A stretch of 20,308 bases of DNA from Ignavibacteria bacterium UBA961 (GCA_002293005.1 DBCJ01000085.1:1-20308); one strand, 5' to 3'. Shown: positions 1 to 7,848, counted from the first letter of the stretch. The notes: generated by a model not told the origin, from the sequence alone. Numbers and translations: made by a program.

Positions 1-2184
1 ACAAAACCCATACTCTTTGACTATTGTTTTGTTCACAATTTTCTCTTTCCGGATAATCCCACTCTTTTGAAATTTCCCAAAGGTCAGGGAAAATCATTCG
101 CAAAGTCAATTGACGATGTGATGATATTTCTCAAAAGAAGAATCCCTCAGCTCTTTGAGGAAGATTCATTTCAAAAACCACGCAATGAATTGATTGCAGG
201 ATATCGATCAACTGAGCAATCTCTCATCAATAATTTCAATGAAGAGATAAAACCTCTCGGCTTCATGCTTGGACAAGTTGAAAATGAACTTGGACTCATG
301 GAATTTGATGTATTGGTCGAAGTGAATAAGAAAGGGTATAAAGTATCCGATCTTGATGCACTTGTGAAGTCCAAAAAGCTAACAAAGAAAAAAGCCGAAG
401 AGCTTTTGGCCAAGTATCATGTTCATCGCACCGAATTAGAAAATTTAAGCCGAACAAGCATGAAAATCATGCAGGAATTCAGAGAAAAAATCAATGAATA
501 TGACAAATCACATGTAGCAGGCATTATCAAAGGTGCTTTGGAATATATCCGTGAAAATTTCACATATGATCTTGTCAATACCTATGTAAATACATTCGAG
601 CAAGATTTGCTAGATAATTTGGCAATTTTTCTACCCGGAACAGGAAATGAGGAAGATGATACTGAGAAGCCATCGGCTGAAGACATTAAAGCCAAATTTG
701 GTCAATACAGCGTGAATGTCATTCTTGACAATTCATTGTCTGAAACCGCACCGGTCATTGTAGAAACAACACCTTCATTTACAAATCTATTTGGAAGCAT
801 TGAAAAAGTTTTTGACAATAGAGGTTTTTGGAAAACTGATTTCACACAAATCAAATCAGGCTCATTACTCAAAGCCGATCAAGGATATTTGATTGTCAAT
901 GCAATGGATATCCTCACTGAAGATGGAGTATGGCCTGCACTGAAAAGACTCCTTTTGTATGGGAAACTTGAGATTCAATCTGCAGACAGCTATTTTCAGA
1001 TTTCACAAACTCTTCTAAAGCCTGAAGCGATTGATCTAAATGTGAAAGTCATCATGATCGGTGATGCCGATATCTATCATAGTTTTTACTTTGGAGAGGA
1101 AGATTTCAAGAAAATCTTCAAGGTAAATGCAGAGTTCGACTATGAAGCACCGCGTACAGGCGAAATGCTTCATAATTATGCGCATTTCATTCACCAACTC
1201 GTCGAGCAGGAGCATTTGATTCACTTCACACCATCTGGTGTTTCTGCCATCATTGAATGGGGCGTTCGACATACCAGTACTCGCCAGAAGATAACCATGC
1301 AATTCAGCGATGTAGCAGATTTGATCCGTGAATCGAGTTATTATGCAAGAAAAGACGGATCGGCTTTGGTTGAGAGATCGCAAGTTGAGAAGGCCATACA
1401 AGCACGAAGAAGACGCAATGACATTCTTGATGAAAAGATCAAAGAACAGATCATCAAGGGCACACTCATGATTGAGTGCAAAGGTGAACGCATAGGCCAA
1501 ATCAATGGACTTACTGTTTATGATACAGGTCTGGTTTCTTTCGGAAAACCGGCTCGCATAACGGCAAGTGTTGGAATTGGCACCTCGGGAATCATCAATA
1601 TTGAAAGAGAATCAGACATGAGTGGAAATATCCACGATAAGGGCGTGATGATTCTTTCAGGATTTTTACGCGAACGATTTGCACAAACATCACCAATCAC
1701 AATGTCTGCCTCGATTGCATTCGAACAAAGTTATGATGGCATCGATGGTGACAGTGCGACTGCCGCTGAAGTGATTTCACTCATTAGTGCATTGACAAAG
1801 ATTCCAATCAAGCAAACGATTGCAATAACCGGCTCGATGAATCAAAAAGGTGATATTCAGGCAGTTGGAGGGGTGAATGAAAAAGTGATGGGATTTTTTG
1901 AATTATGTCAAGAGCAAGGTTTGACGGGTAAACAAGGCGTAATCATTCCTGCGCAGAATATTCATGATCTAATGCTAGATCAGGAAATCATCAAAGCAGT
2001 TGAAAAAAAGACATTTCACATATATGCAATATCACATATTGAAGAAGCGGTTGAGCTCATGATGGATACAATAGCCGGTGCAAGAGATGCTGAAGGCAAC
2101 TATGAAAGCGGTGTATTCGGTAAAGCTCATTCAATCCTTCAAAGTTATACAAAGCATACTTCGCAATTACAGAAAACACTCTAA
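1..2184 (+). CDS. Lon-related ATP-dependent protease, AAA_32/Lon_2 type, 5' end outside window
   Basis: The reading frame is open from base 1 with no stop, and the residues before the internal TTG at 67 (FDYCFVHNF, then LLKFPKGQGKSF) match the family's conserved 'YVxNF...P..L.LPaGqGr' segment, so the gene begins upstream and 727 codons are visible. Known architecture for this family is an N-terminal P-loop ATPase followed by a C-terminal Lon-type serine protease. The Walker A motif would lie outside the window. Visible are a helical region (about residues 40-200), an AAA core with FGSIEK and a hydrophobic Walker B-like strand GYLIVNAMDIL, and the peptidase domain with the catalytic Ser in DGDSA (residue 585 of the visible part) and the Lys in GGVNEKV (628), the expected Ser-Lys dyad. 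It is likely a cytoplasmic quality-control protease of the LonH/YcbZ kind rather than classical Lon. Substrates are unknown. The family call is firm and the exact paralogue is not. Confidence 0.93.
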   Translation, partial: TKPILFDYCFVHNFLFPDNPTLLKFPKGQGKSFAKSIDDVMIFLKRRIPQLFEEDSFQKPRNELIAGYRSTEQSLINNFNEEIKPLGFMLGQVENELGLMEFDVLVEVNKKGYKVSDLDALVKSKKLTKKKAEELLAKYHVHRTELENLSRTSMKIMQEFREKINEYDKSHVAGIIKGALEYIRENFTYDLVNTYVNTFEQDLLDNLAIFLPGTGNEEDDTEKPSAEDIKAKFGQYSVNVILDNSLSETAPVIVETTPSFTNLFGSIEKVFDNRGFWKTDFTQIKSGSLLKADQGYLIVNAMDILTEDGVWPALKRLLLYGKLEIQSADSYFQISQTLLKPEAIDLNVKVIMIGDADIYHSFYFGEEDFKKIFKVNAEFDYEAPRTGEMLHNYAHFIHQLVEQEHLIHFTPSGVSAIIEWGVRHTSTRQKITMQFSDVADLIRESSYYARKDGSALVERSQVEKAIQARRRRNDILDEKIKEQIIKGTLMIECKGERIGQINGLTVYDTGLVSFGKPARITASVGIGTSGIINIERESDMSGNIHDKGVMILSGFLRERFAQTSPITMSASIAFEQSYDGIDGDSATAAEVISLISALTKIPIKQTIAITGSMNQKGDIQAVGGVNEKVMGFFELCQEQGLTGKQGVIIPAQNIHDLMLDQEIIKAVEKKTFHIYAISHIEEAVELMMDTIAGARDAEGNYESGVFGKAHSILQSYTKHTSQLQKTL

Positions 2185-2186
2185 AA

Positions 2187-2213
2187 ATAAAGCCCGCTAA
2201 TAGCGGGCTTATT
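2187..2213. terminator. Bidirectional rho-independent terminator
   Basis: An 8-bp GC-rich stem (AGCCCGCT / AGCGGGCT, 2191-2198 and 2202-2209) with an AAT loop sits between the stop of the Lon-like gene and the stop of the converging amidohydrolase gene. T-rich sequence follows the stem on the plus strand (TATTTTATTT) and on the minus strand (TTATTTTT), so it can end transcripts from both sides. Confidence 0.88.
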
Positions 2214-3512
2214 TTATTTCATCTGTTTATATCGGGTTCTATATTTCTTTGCAAGATCGGTATGTCGATTATCAAGATCCACTTTCTTTCCTTGGACAAA
2301 AGCATGTTCCAATTTATTTGTCATGGCATCAAGTGCATTGCCGGTTGAGACGAACAGTGTTGCATCTTTTCCAACTTCCAATGAACCAACTCTGTCTGAG
2401 ATACCCAACATCGATGCGGGATTGATTGTCAAACCTCGAAGTGCGGCTTCTTCACTCAATCCGAATGCAACTGCTGTACCGGCATTAAACGGTAGATTTC
2501 GCTGTTGCCAAAAAGATGATTCAGAGAATGCCCAATTGATACCTGCACTTTCCAAAATGGAAGGCAATGCGAAGGGTTCATCATATGCTGCTTCATCATT
2601 GCGTGGCAAAGAGTGAGTGCGTGGAATAATAACCGGCACTCTTGCTAATTGCAATTCTTCCAAACACAAATGCGCTTCTGAAGCACCGGCTATAACGGCA
2701 TTGAGTTTATGCTCTGAAATGATTTCAAGAGCAGCAAGAATTTGTTCTTTCTTGCTTGCTGAGAACATCACTTTCATTTGCTTTTCAAAGACGGGACGGA
2801 TTGCTTCCATGCGAATGTCTTGAGCATTCTCTGCCAATCCATTTCTTGCAGCAAGTGAATACATCTTTGCTTTATTAAAATACTCTTTCAATTCACGTAG
2901 ATTATTCTCAGCTTCTTTCATTTGCTCATCCGCACTTTTGGAAATCCAAGGTGCATTGAATACTCCCATATATGGAATATTCACTATCAATGCGGCTGTC
3001 TGATTCAAAGAAATATCTTCTTTTGTCCAACCATCCAATTGCATGATCGAACTCTTACCTGAAATGCTTCCGCCTTCCGGAACAACATGAGCAATGAGAA
3101 CGCCATTATGTCTGACTGTTGGGATGATTTCACTATCGGGATTATATGCAACAGCTGACTTTGCATTCGGATTATATGCACCGGATTCCACATTGTCACG
3201 AGTTGCTCGGACAGACTCGATCTCAACCAAACCCAATGTTGTTTCCGGAGCAATGAAACCGGGATAGATTGACTTACCTGTGCAATCAATTACTTCCGCA
3301 TTTGATGGGATGTCTATGTTTTTTCCAATGGCGGTAATTTTCCCTTTGTCAAAGATGATCGTGGCACCATCAAGTGTTCCTTGAGAGATGGTATGAATCT
3401 TTGCATTTTTCAATACAATCGTCTGCTTTTGCGGAGCTCCCGGAATCTTATCATGAGCTTGCATGATCGTGATTCCTGCAAAAAGTGCGATGACTGATCT
3501 CGTGAATTTCAT
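2214..3512 (-). CDS. Exported amidohydrolase-fold protein lacking the HxH metal ligands
   Basis: This 432-residue protein starts MKFTRSVIALFAG and has a hydrophobic stretch ending near AQA/MQA, read as a signal peptide for the periplasm. An N-terminal beta-sandwich (IVLKNAKIHTIS, then ATIIFDKGKITAIGKN) and a C-terminal return (RVGSLEVGKDATLFVS) bracket a TIM-barrel as in imidazolonepropionase-like amidohydrolases. The usual 'GF(I/L)DxHxH' metal site reads YPGFIAPETTLG at residues 83-94, so Asp, His and His are replaced by Ala88, Glu90 and Thr92. The late barrel strand reads INWAFSESS where an Asp ligand is normally found. The fold is clear, but hydrolase activity cannot be assumed. It may be a pseudoenzyme, a partner of an active paralogue, or bind metal differently. 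The ATG at 3512 has a weak AGG six bases upstream. It is transcribed alone, divergent from the tRNA, and ends at the shared terminator. Confidence 0.85.
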   Translation of the reverse strand: MKFTRSVIALFAGITIMQAHDKIPGAPQKQTIVLKNAKIHTISQGTLDGATIIFDKGKITAIGKNIDIPSNAEVIDCTGKSIYPGFIAPETTLGLVEIESVRATRDNVESGAYNPNAKSAVAYNPDSEIIPTVRHNGVLIAHVVPEGGSISGKSSIMQLDGWTKEDISLNQTAALIVNIPYMGVFNAPWISKSADEQMKEAENNLRELKEYFNKAKMYSLAARNGLAENAQDIRMEAIRPVFEKQMKVMFSASKKEQILAALEIISEHKLNAVIAGASEAHLCLEELQLARVPVIIPRTHSLPRNDEAAYDEPFALPSILESAGINWAFSESSFWQQRNLPFNAGTAVAFGLSEEAALRGLTINPASMLGISDRVGSLEVGKDATLFVSTGNALDAMTNKLEHAFVQGKKVDLDNRHTDLAKKYRTRYKQMK

Positions 3513-3569
3513 TGAAAACCTATATGTGTTTTTTGAAAACTAAAAAATGGAAAGGTCCATAAAGTGAGA

Positions 3570-3601
3570 TGCCCTTTGACGTCACCACTCGTCAAAGGGC
3601 A
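3570..3601 (-). promoter_or_regulatory. Perfect 12-bp hairpin in the leader of the amidohydrolase gene
   Basis: TGCCCTTTGACG (3570-3581) and CGTCAAAGGGCA (3590-3601) form a perfect 12-bp inverted repeat around an 8-base loop. It lies 58 bases before the amidohydrolase start. No T-run follows on either strand, so it is not a standard terminator. On the minus strand a six-codon ORF (GTG at 3602, TGA at 3582, encoding MPFDEW) occupies the 5' arm and loop, preceded by a purine-rich AAGGTGGGAAGGGGA. It could be a regulatory leader, a protein-binding operator or an mRNA stabiliser. The structure is certain on paper, the role is unknown. Confidence 0.5.
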
Positions 3602-3635
3602 CTCCCCTTCCCACCTTTTCACCACCACAACAAAT

Positions 3636-3659
3636 GAGAATCTCAACGAGTGAGTTCTC
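3636..3659 (-). promoter_or_regulatory. Second leader hairpin, near the predicted 5' end of the amidohydrolase transcript
   Basis: GAGAA-T-CTCA (3636-3645) pairs with TGAG-TTCTC (3651-3659) around a five-base ACGAG loop with one bulged base. Given the candidate promoter at 3665-3695, transcription would start at about 3659, placing this hairpin at the very 5' end of the mRNA, a position typical of 5' stabilising stems. This depends on the promoter call. Confidence 0.35.
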
Positions 3660-3664
3660 GCGGG

Positions 3665-3695
3665 CAAATATAACATGCGACCCTATTCGATGCAA
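3665..3695 (-). promoter_or_regulatory. Candidate Bacteroidota-type promoter for the amidohydrolase gene
   Basis: On the minus strand a TTG (3695-3693) is followed after exactly 20 bases by TATATTTG (3672-3665), a full match to the Bacteroidota -7 consensus TAnnTTTG. The predicted start near 3659 gives a leader of about 147 bases. The same TTG-N20 spacing occurs in the oppositely oriented tRNA promoter, which strengthens both calls. Confidence 0.5.
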
Positions 3696-3762
3696 GGATA
3701 AAAATGACAATGCAAGTCTTTTCTTCATGATGTGGAAAAGTCAAAATTATCTTTGAGAGTTA

Positions 3763-3793
3763 TTGGTAGTTTCAAAAAAAAACCTGATATTTG
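3763..3793 (+). promoter_or_regulatory. Candidate promoter of tRNA-Pro
   Basis: TTG (3763-3765), 20 bases including a run of nine A, then GATATTTG (3786-3793), a 7 of 8 match to TAnnTTTG. A start 6-7 bases later (about 3800) would leave a leader of under 10 bases before the tRNA, which suits a stable RNA gene. The A-run could act as an UP-like bend. Confidence 0.55.
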
Positions 3794-3807
3794 TGCTCCC
3801 TTTTCGA

Positions 3808-3882
3808 CGGGGTGTAGCGCAGTCCGGTTAGCGCACCTGCTTTGGGAGCAGGGGGTCGTGAGTTCGAATCCCACCACCCCGA
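3808..3882 (+). tRNA. tRNA-Pro (anticodon UGG)
   Basis: A 75-base cloverleaf. The acceptor arms are CGGGGTG (3808-3814) and CACCCCG (3875-3881) with A as discriminator base, there is a D-arm with GCGC..GCGC pairing, and the anticodon stem CCTGC/GCAGG (3836-3840, 3848-3852) surrounds loop TTTGGGA with anticodon TGG at 3843-3845. The T-arm has a TTCGAATC loop. The terminal CCA is not encoded (the next bases are CGA), so it must be added by CCA transferase. It decodes CCN proline codons. It is a single-gene unit with its own promoter and terminator. Confidence 0.97.
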
Positions 3883-3890
3883 CGAACTTT

Positions 3891-3917
3891 AAATACCGCC
3901 ATTGGCGGTATTTTTTT
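3891..3917 (+). terminator. Rho-independent terminator after tRNA-Pro
   Basis: AAATACCGCC (3891-3900) pairs perfectly with GGCGGTATTT (3904-3913) around an ATT loop, followed by a T-run through 3917. It starts 9 bases after the tRNA. The stop codon of the converging phosphoribosyltransferase-like gene overlaps the T-run, so the same stem may also help end that transcript, though the minus-strand U-run is weak (TTTAAAG). Confidence 0.9.
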
Positions 3918-4455
3918 ATGTCCTATGCTGAACTATGTCGGGATTTTCTGCATCTATCTCATTCAATTCCCTTTTGAGCACTGAAATTTGTCTAACATTG
4001 AGAGGCGTTTTCTTTGTGGTAAGATCAATGAGTGATGCAATACCGATAAGCCTTGCATCCTGAGTGAGTATTTCTCTTCCGATTGATTTATAGGGTGTGA
4101 TATCATCCAAGAGAATATCATCAACTATAATTGCTCTGTCTCCCGAATGTATGGCGAGATTTGGATAGAACACCGGATCTTCGTTTGAACGCCAGAGCAG
4201 TCTTGCCTCCAATTGTCTTGCAATTTCAGTTGCAAATGGCAATGCTCCCACTCGTGATGCAATCACAACTTGCACATCCATGTCCCAAAAATGCTTCACA
4301 ATTTCATAGGCCAATTTTCTGCAAAGCGGAGGATATTGGAATGCTTTGACGGGAACATACCATTCATTGCAAATTCTACTATCAGGCAAAAGAAATGTAC
4401 CCCTTATGATCGCTCCACACCCGGTCAATTCCTTTATAATCTCTTGCATGTCCAT
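3916..4455 (-). CDS. Phosphoribosyltransferase-family protein, OPRT-like, with degenerate PRPP loop
   Basis: A 179-residue cytoplasmic protein. The N-terminal hood (CGAIIRGTFLLPDSR, then FQYPPLCRKLA) and the core (VIASRVGALPFATEIARQLEARLLW) match the layout of orotate phosphoribosyltransferases (G-hFhLSSGRHS, GG.LG.E.AR.LG). The PRPP-binding motif, normally hhhhEDhhTTGGS, reads RAIIVDDILLDDIT at residues 107-120. The two acidic residues (Asp112, Asp113) remain but the TTGGS phosphate loop is replaced by LDDIT. The flexible catalytic loop with Lys/Arg is not recognisable either (RSNEDPVFYPN). It is about 30 residues shorter than typical PyrE. It may be a non-catalytic or altered-substrate relative, so I give no gene symbol. 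The ATG overlaps the stop of the DUF5686 gene by one base (TAATG), implying translational coupling. A second ATG lies two codons in. Confidence 0.72.
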   Translation of the reverse strand: MDMQEIIKELTGCGAIIRGTFLLPDSRICNEWYVPVKAFQYPPLCRKLAYEIVKHFWDMDVQVVIASRVGALPFATEIARQLEARLLWRSNEDPVFYPNLAIHSGDRAIIVDDILLDDITPYKSIGREILTQDARLIGIASLIDLTTKKTPLNVRQISVLKRELNEIDAENPDIVQHRT

Positions 4456-6872
4456 TAGAATGATGCCGAGGAAATGGTGAATCGATATTCAGGAGTGATT
4501 CTCTGACTCATTCTCGCAGAAAAATCAACTCTGAAGAAAAGCAGAATTCGATTCAATGCGATTCCTGCTTCATAATAGTATTTGTCTTGCGTTTGTGTCG
4601 TTGATGGCAATGCCTGCAATAATCGAGCGCCTTGTGAAAAATCAGTCCAACCCAAACTGCCTGTCAATATGAATTCTATTCCAAATGATGCAATGCTCGG
4701 GATTCGTAATACTCCAGGAATCACCTCTCCAAAGCTATGTTCGAGTGAAAGAGCGGCAAATCTATCTCCATAAAATTCCTTCACATTCATGCCACGCAAC
4801 ACTCCATCTCCGGCGGTTGATGCAATTGATGATTCCAATGAGAAAAATCGTTGAGGAGGAATTTCACCCCATGACCAACCTCCTGAGAATCGCATATCCA
4901 AGCGCCAAAGCGGAAGTGTTGTCATCCGAACAAATGTTTGAAATGTCGCTTGTGAGAATGATGATTCACTCAAACCTTCTATGGCATGTATACCCGTAAA
5001 TATAAATCCACCCGTTGAAATACGTCTGAATGGAGTGAATTGATATCGGAACTCACCATTCAGCATCGTATAATTACCCGATTGAATGGTTGGATTTCCC
5101 CGAAATTGAATGCTGTCTGAGGCAAAGAGTGCAAAATTTGCATTCACGGAAGCGGGATCATGTCTTTCATGTCTGATGCCAAATCTGATGGCAGAAGGAC
5201 GAATGAATTCATCTCTGCGCAAGAAACGTAATTGCCCCCATCCATATTCGAAATATAATCCTGCCCCTTGATTATAAAAGTAATCACCATAATCATTCTT
5301 GAATAGGAATGACAAAACATTGATGCCATTCACTCCTATCACATAGGGATTATCTCTTCTTGCCAATATGGAATAGGCCTGCCCTTCAAGAAAATACTTT
5401 TTTGATTTATCGAGATATTGCCTGTGAAAGACATCAAGGAAAGGTTTATTGTCAGCCCAACCATATCCGACTTGCAAACCTGTTTCTGCATTGAATGATT
5501 GTGTGAATTGTAATCCGATGCCGGTGTACAATCCATGTACTCGATTATATCGAAGAATATTTTCAAATCCTGTGAAGGGTCTTCTTTGGAATTGCTGAAA
5601 GAATCTCGAAACATCACCAAGGAGTGAATTGAATGCGCTCGTGGCAAGTGAATCGGGATCATCAATTGCTCTTTGAATTTGCTCATATGCCTGCTCTTCT
5701 TCCTTTTTCAGAGGAAGCATGGCTTGCTCAACCCAGAATGCGGTATCGAATGCATTGGCTTTATCATTGATTTCAACTCTTCTCTGCTCGAAGACATCAG
5801 GATCGATATAAGGATTGATCACATAATCATAGGCGACTGTTTCGATATTGATGTCAACTCGGGGAGCAAAGAGAAAAAGTATTTCAGCCGAGAGAGAAGA
5901 ATAAATTCTCAAACTGACAGGTAATGAATATCGAGTTTCAAATTCCTGGAAATTTTGCTCAAAAGTGAATGATGCATCGAATGGTAATTTTACGGCACGA
6001 TTCGGAATGAGAGAAACAAAAACAGGCGAGAGTTGTTCTTTATGAATACTCAACCAACCAGAAAACAATCTTCTTTGGCCAGTCTTTGGTTCAACGCGTA
6101 TTCTTGCGATTTCCGCACCATCATCAATGGATGTGCCTTCTAGAATGAAGTCATAAAAATCCAATGCATCCGGATGAAATGGTGTGAATACTTCTTCACC
6201 GGTTATCGATACAATGTCTTCATAGATATTGATATTGGTACCAAATGCCACAAAATTCGCTTGAGGTGGAATATTCGCAGTTTGTCTTTTCTGAATGATC
6301 TCATTGAAAAATTTATCCGGTTTCGAGAAATATCCCTTTGAGTATGATTCTAAAATTGAAAATATACTCGTGTCATTTCTCCCACTGCTTCTCCCCGCAG
6401 TAAGCGTATCAGCACTCACAACGAATTTCGTATAGAGCATATAGGTATATCGTTGCAGCGAGTCTCTCCACTTTTGCTTCTTTGCAATCACGGAACGCAT
6501 TAGTTTCACACCGGGATCTTCGGCAGATACAATCACCTCAGCCGAACGAAATGTAGATTGACCAAGCTTGATGTCAAGCGTAATATCTTTTGAACCAATG
6601 GTAATATTCTTTGACACAGATCCATAACCCACCATACTATAGGTTAACGTAAATTCCCCTTTTTTCAATCGCAGTAAGTAGGTCCCTTGTTTTGATGTTA
6701 CGGTTGCTTTCGATTCAGTACCAATTGCTCGAATCGTCACGAATTTCAAAGGTTGACTCGTGGCTGAATCCGTGATGGTTCCCCGAATGGTCATCAATTC
6801 GGAAGAATTCATAATATTCGGCAATAATACAAAGAGCAGTATGAGAAAGGTGAATTTCATGTTCAACCTCAT
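4455..6872 (-). CDS. Outer-membrane protein: carboxypeptidase-regulatory-like domain plus DUF5686 barrel
   Basis: An 805-residue protein with a signal peptide (hydrophobic run FTFLILLFVLLPNI, residues 7-20). It has an N-terminal seven-strand beta-sandwich of the CarboxypepD_reg-like type (RGTITDSATSQPLKFVTIRA, then YSMVGYGSVSKNITI, about residues 29-105), a mixed linker region, and a long alternating-hydrophobic C-terminal half with many aromatic strand ends and a final Phe, as in outer-membrane beta-barrels. This is the domain pair of DUF5686 family proteins in Bacteroidota, whose role is unsettled. The start is either ATG 6872 (overlapping the rluB stop as TAATG) or ATG 6860, which has AGG eight bases upstream and gives the neater signal peptide MKFTFLIL. 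Its neighbours are an RNA modification gene upstream and a PRTase-like gene downstream. Confidence 0.85.
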   Translation of the reverse strand: MRLNMKFTFLILLFVLLPNIMNSSELMTIRGTITDSATSQPLKFVTIRAIGTESKATVTSKQGTYLLRLKKGEFTLTYSMVGYGSVSKNITIGSKDITLDIKLGQSTFRSAEVIVSAEDPGVKLMRSVIAKKQKWRDSLQRYTYMLYTKFVVSADTLTAGRSSGRNDTSIFSILESYSKGYFSKPDKFFNEIIQKRQTANIPPQANFVAFGTNINIYEDIVSITGEEVFTPFHPDALDFYDFILEGTSIDDGAEIARIRVEPKTGQRRLFSGWLSIHKEQLSPVFVSLIPNRAVKLPFDASFTFEQNFQEFETRYSLPVSLRIYSSLSAEILFLFAPRVDINIETVAYDYVINPYIDPDVFEQRRVEINDKANAFDTAFWVEQAMLPLKKEEEQAYEQIQRAIDDPDSLATSAFNSLLGDVSRFFQQFQRRPFTGFENILRYNRVHGLYTGIGLQFTQSFNAETGLQVGYGWADNKPFLDVFHRQYLDKSKKYFLEGQAYSILARRDNPYVIGVNGINVLSFLFKNDYGDYFYNQGAGLYFEYGWGQLRFLRRDEFIRPSAIRFGIRHERHDPASVNANFALFASDSIQFRGNPTIQSGNYTMLNGEFRYQFTPFRRISTGGFIFTGIHAIEGLSESSFSQATFQTFVRMTTLPLWRLDMRFSGGWSWGEIPPQRFFSLESSIASTAGDGVLRGMNVKEFYGDRFAALSLEHSFGEVIPGVLRIPSIASFGIEFILTGSLGWTDFSQGARLLQALPSTTQTQDKYYYEAGIALNRILLFFRVDFSARMSQRITPEYRFTISSASF

Positions 6873-7798
6873 TAAAATACCCGATCGAGTCCCACCAAAT
6901 CTCGCAATTCTCTCACTTCAGCTTTTGTCAATTGTCTATGCTCGCCTCTACGCAAACCTGTTGTTGACAAAGTGGCAAAGCGTTTTCTGTCCAATTTCTT
7001 GACTTCATAACCCAATGATTCAAATATTCGACGAACCTCTCGATTTTTTCCCTCTGTCAAAATGAGTCGAACGACTGAATGATCTTTCGGCTCAACAAAG
7101 ACTTCGCATGGACCGGTTCTACCATCTTCCAATTCGACACCATGACTGATTTTTCTCGCATCTCTTAAATCAATATCCTTGTCCAAACCAACTTTATATT
7201 CTCTCTTGATCTCAAATTTGGGATGCGTCAATCGATATGCCAAGTCACCATCATTTGTGATGATCAATGCGCCTGTCGTATTGCGATCCAATCTTCCAAC
7301 GGGGAATACTCTGTACTTGCTTCTGATAAGATCCAAAACCGTAGTTCTTCCCAATTCATCGGATGCTGTAGTGATGATGTCTTTTGGTTTATTGAGAAGG
7401 AAATACACAAGGAATCTTCTGTCTGTAACCGGTTCACCTTTCACGGTGACAAAATCTTGTAATTGCACACGCGTTGAAAGATCGGTTACGACATTACCAT
7501 TGACTTTCACCATACCGGCTGTGATATATTCTTCGACAGCTCTTCTTGCACCAATACCGGCATCAGCAAGATATTTATTGATGCGGACACCTTCAAGTTT
7601 TTCAGGCTCTGCTTTTTTTCCGCGAATCGTGGAAGTGGATGCTCGTTTTGAAGTTGTATTCTTACGAGTCGGTGAATTTCTTTTTTGAGAACTTTTCTCA
7701 TCACGAAAATCCGGACGCGAAGTTTTGTTATCTGTGTTTTTCTTATTGGTTTTGCGTGCAGGACTTTTGGATGAAGTATTTGATTGCCTTGCTCTCAT
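6872..7798 (-). CDS. rluB: 23S rRNA pseudouridine synthase, RluB/RsuA family
   Basis: A 308-residue cytoplasmic enzyme of the RsuA/RluB/RluE/RluF family, converting specific uridines of rRNA to pseudouridine. It has an S4 RNA-binding domain at residues 70-117 (VRINKYLADAGIGARRAVEE, then VKVNGNVV) and a catalytic core with the family motif GRLDRNTTGALIITNDG, with catalytic Asp171. KNREVRRIFESLGYEVKKLDR is also typical. RluB (U2605 site) is the most likely paralogue because homologues with S4 plus this core in Bacteroidota are annotated so, but RsuA or RluF cannot be excluded. An unusual basic, Ser/Thr/Lys/Arg-rich tail of about 65 residues precedes the S4 domain. I start at ATG 7798 because CGAGGA lies five bases upstream. 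A longer open frame reaching 8065 runs through the end of the heptosyltransferase gene and has no family similarity. Confidence 0.9.
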   Translation of the reverse strand: MRARQSNTSSKSPARKTNKKNTDNKTSRPDFRDEKSSQKRNSPTRKNTTSKRASTSTIRGKKAEPEKLEGVRINKYLADAGIGARRAVEEYITAGMVKVNGNVVTDLSTRVQLQDFVTVKGEPVTDRRFLVYFLLNKPKDIITTASDELGRTTVLDLIRSKYRVFPVGRLDRNTTGALIITNDGDLAYRLTHPKFEIKREYKVGLDKDIDLRDARKISHGVELEDGRTGPCEVFVEPKDHSVVRLILTEGKNREVRRIFESLGYEVKKLDRKRFATLSTTGLRRGEHRQLTKAEVRELRDLVGLDRVF

Positions 7799-7803
7799 GA
7801 GAT

Positions 7804-7809
7804 TCCTCG
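7804..7809 (-). promoter_or_regulatory. Ribosome binding site deciding the rluB start
   Basis: The minus strand reads CGAGGA followed by five bases and then ATG at 7798. This supports the shorter, S4-domain start over the 89-codon extension. Confidence 0.7.
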
Positions 7810-7848
7810 TAAATGTGCTGTGCAAAATTACGGAATTCCCCTCAAGGA

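Noticed and set aside
67..69. TTG at 67 as the true start of the Lon-like protease
   Set aside because: The frame is open to base 1, and the residues before it match a conserved family segment, so the gene is truncated by the window edge.
1036..1500. 154-codon frame antisense to the Lon-like protease
   Set aside because: It opposes a strongly conserved coding region and shows no domain.
3732..3977. 81-codon open frame on the plus strand
   Set aside because: It runs straight through tRNA-Pro and its terminator and has no recognisable motif.
7179..7688. 169-codon frame antisense to the pseudouridine synthase
   Set aside because: It mirrors the conserved codons of the opposite strand, with no ribosome site or known domain.
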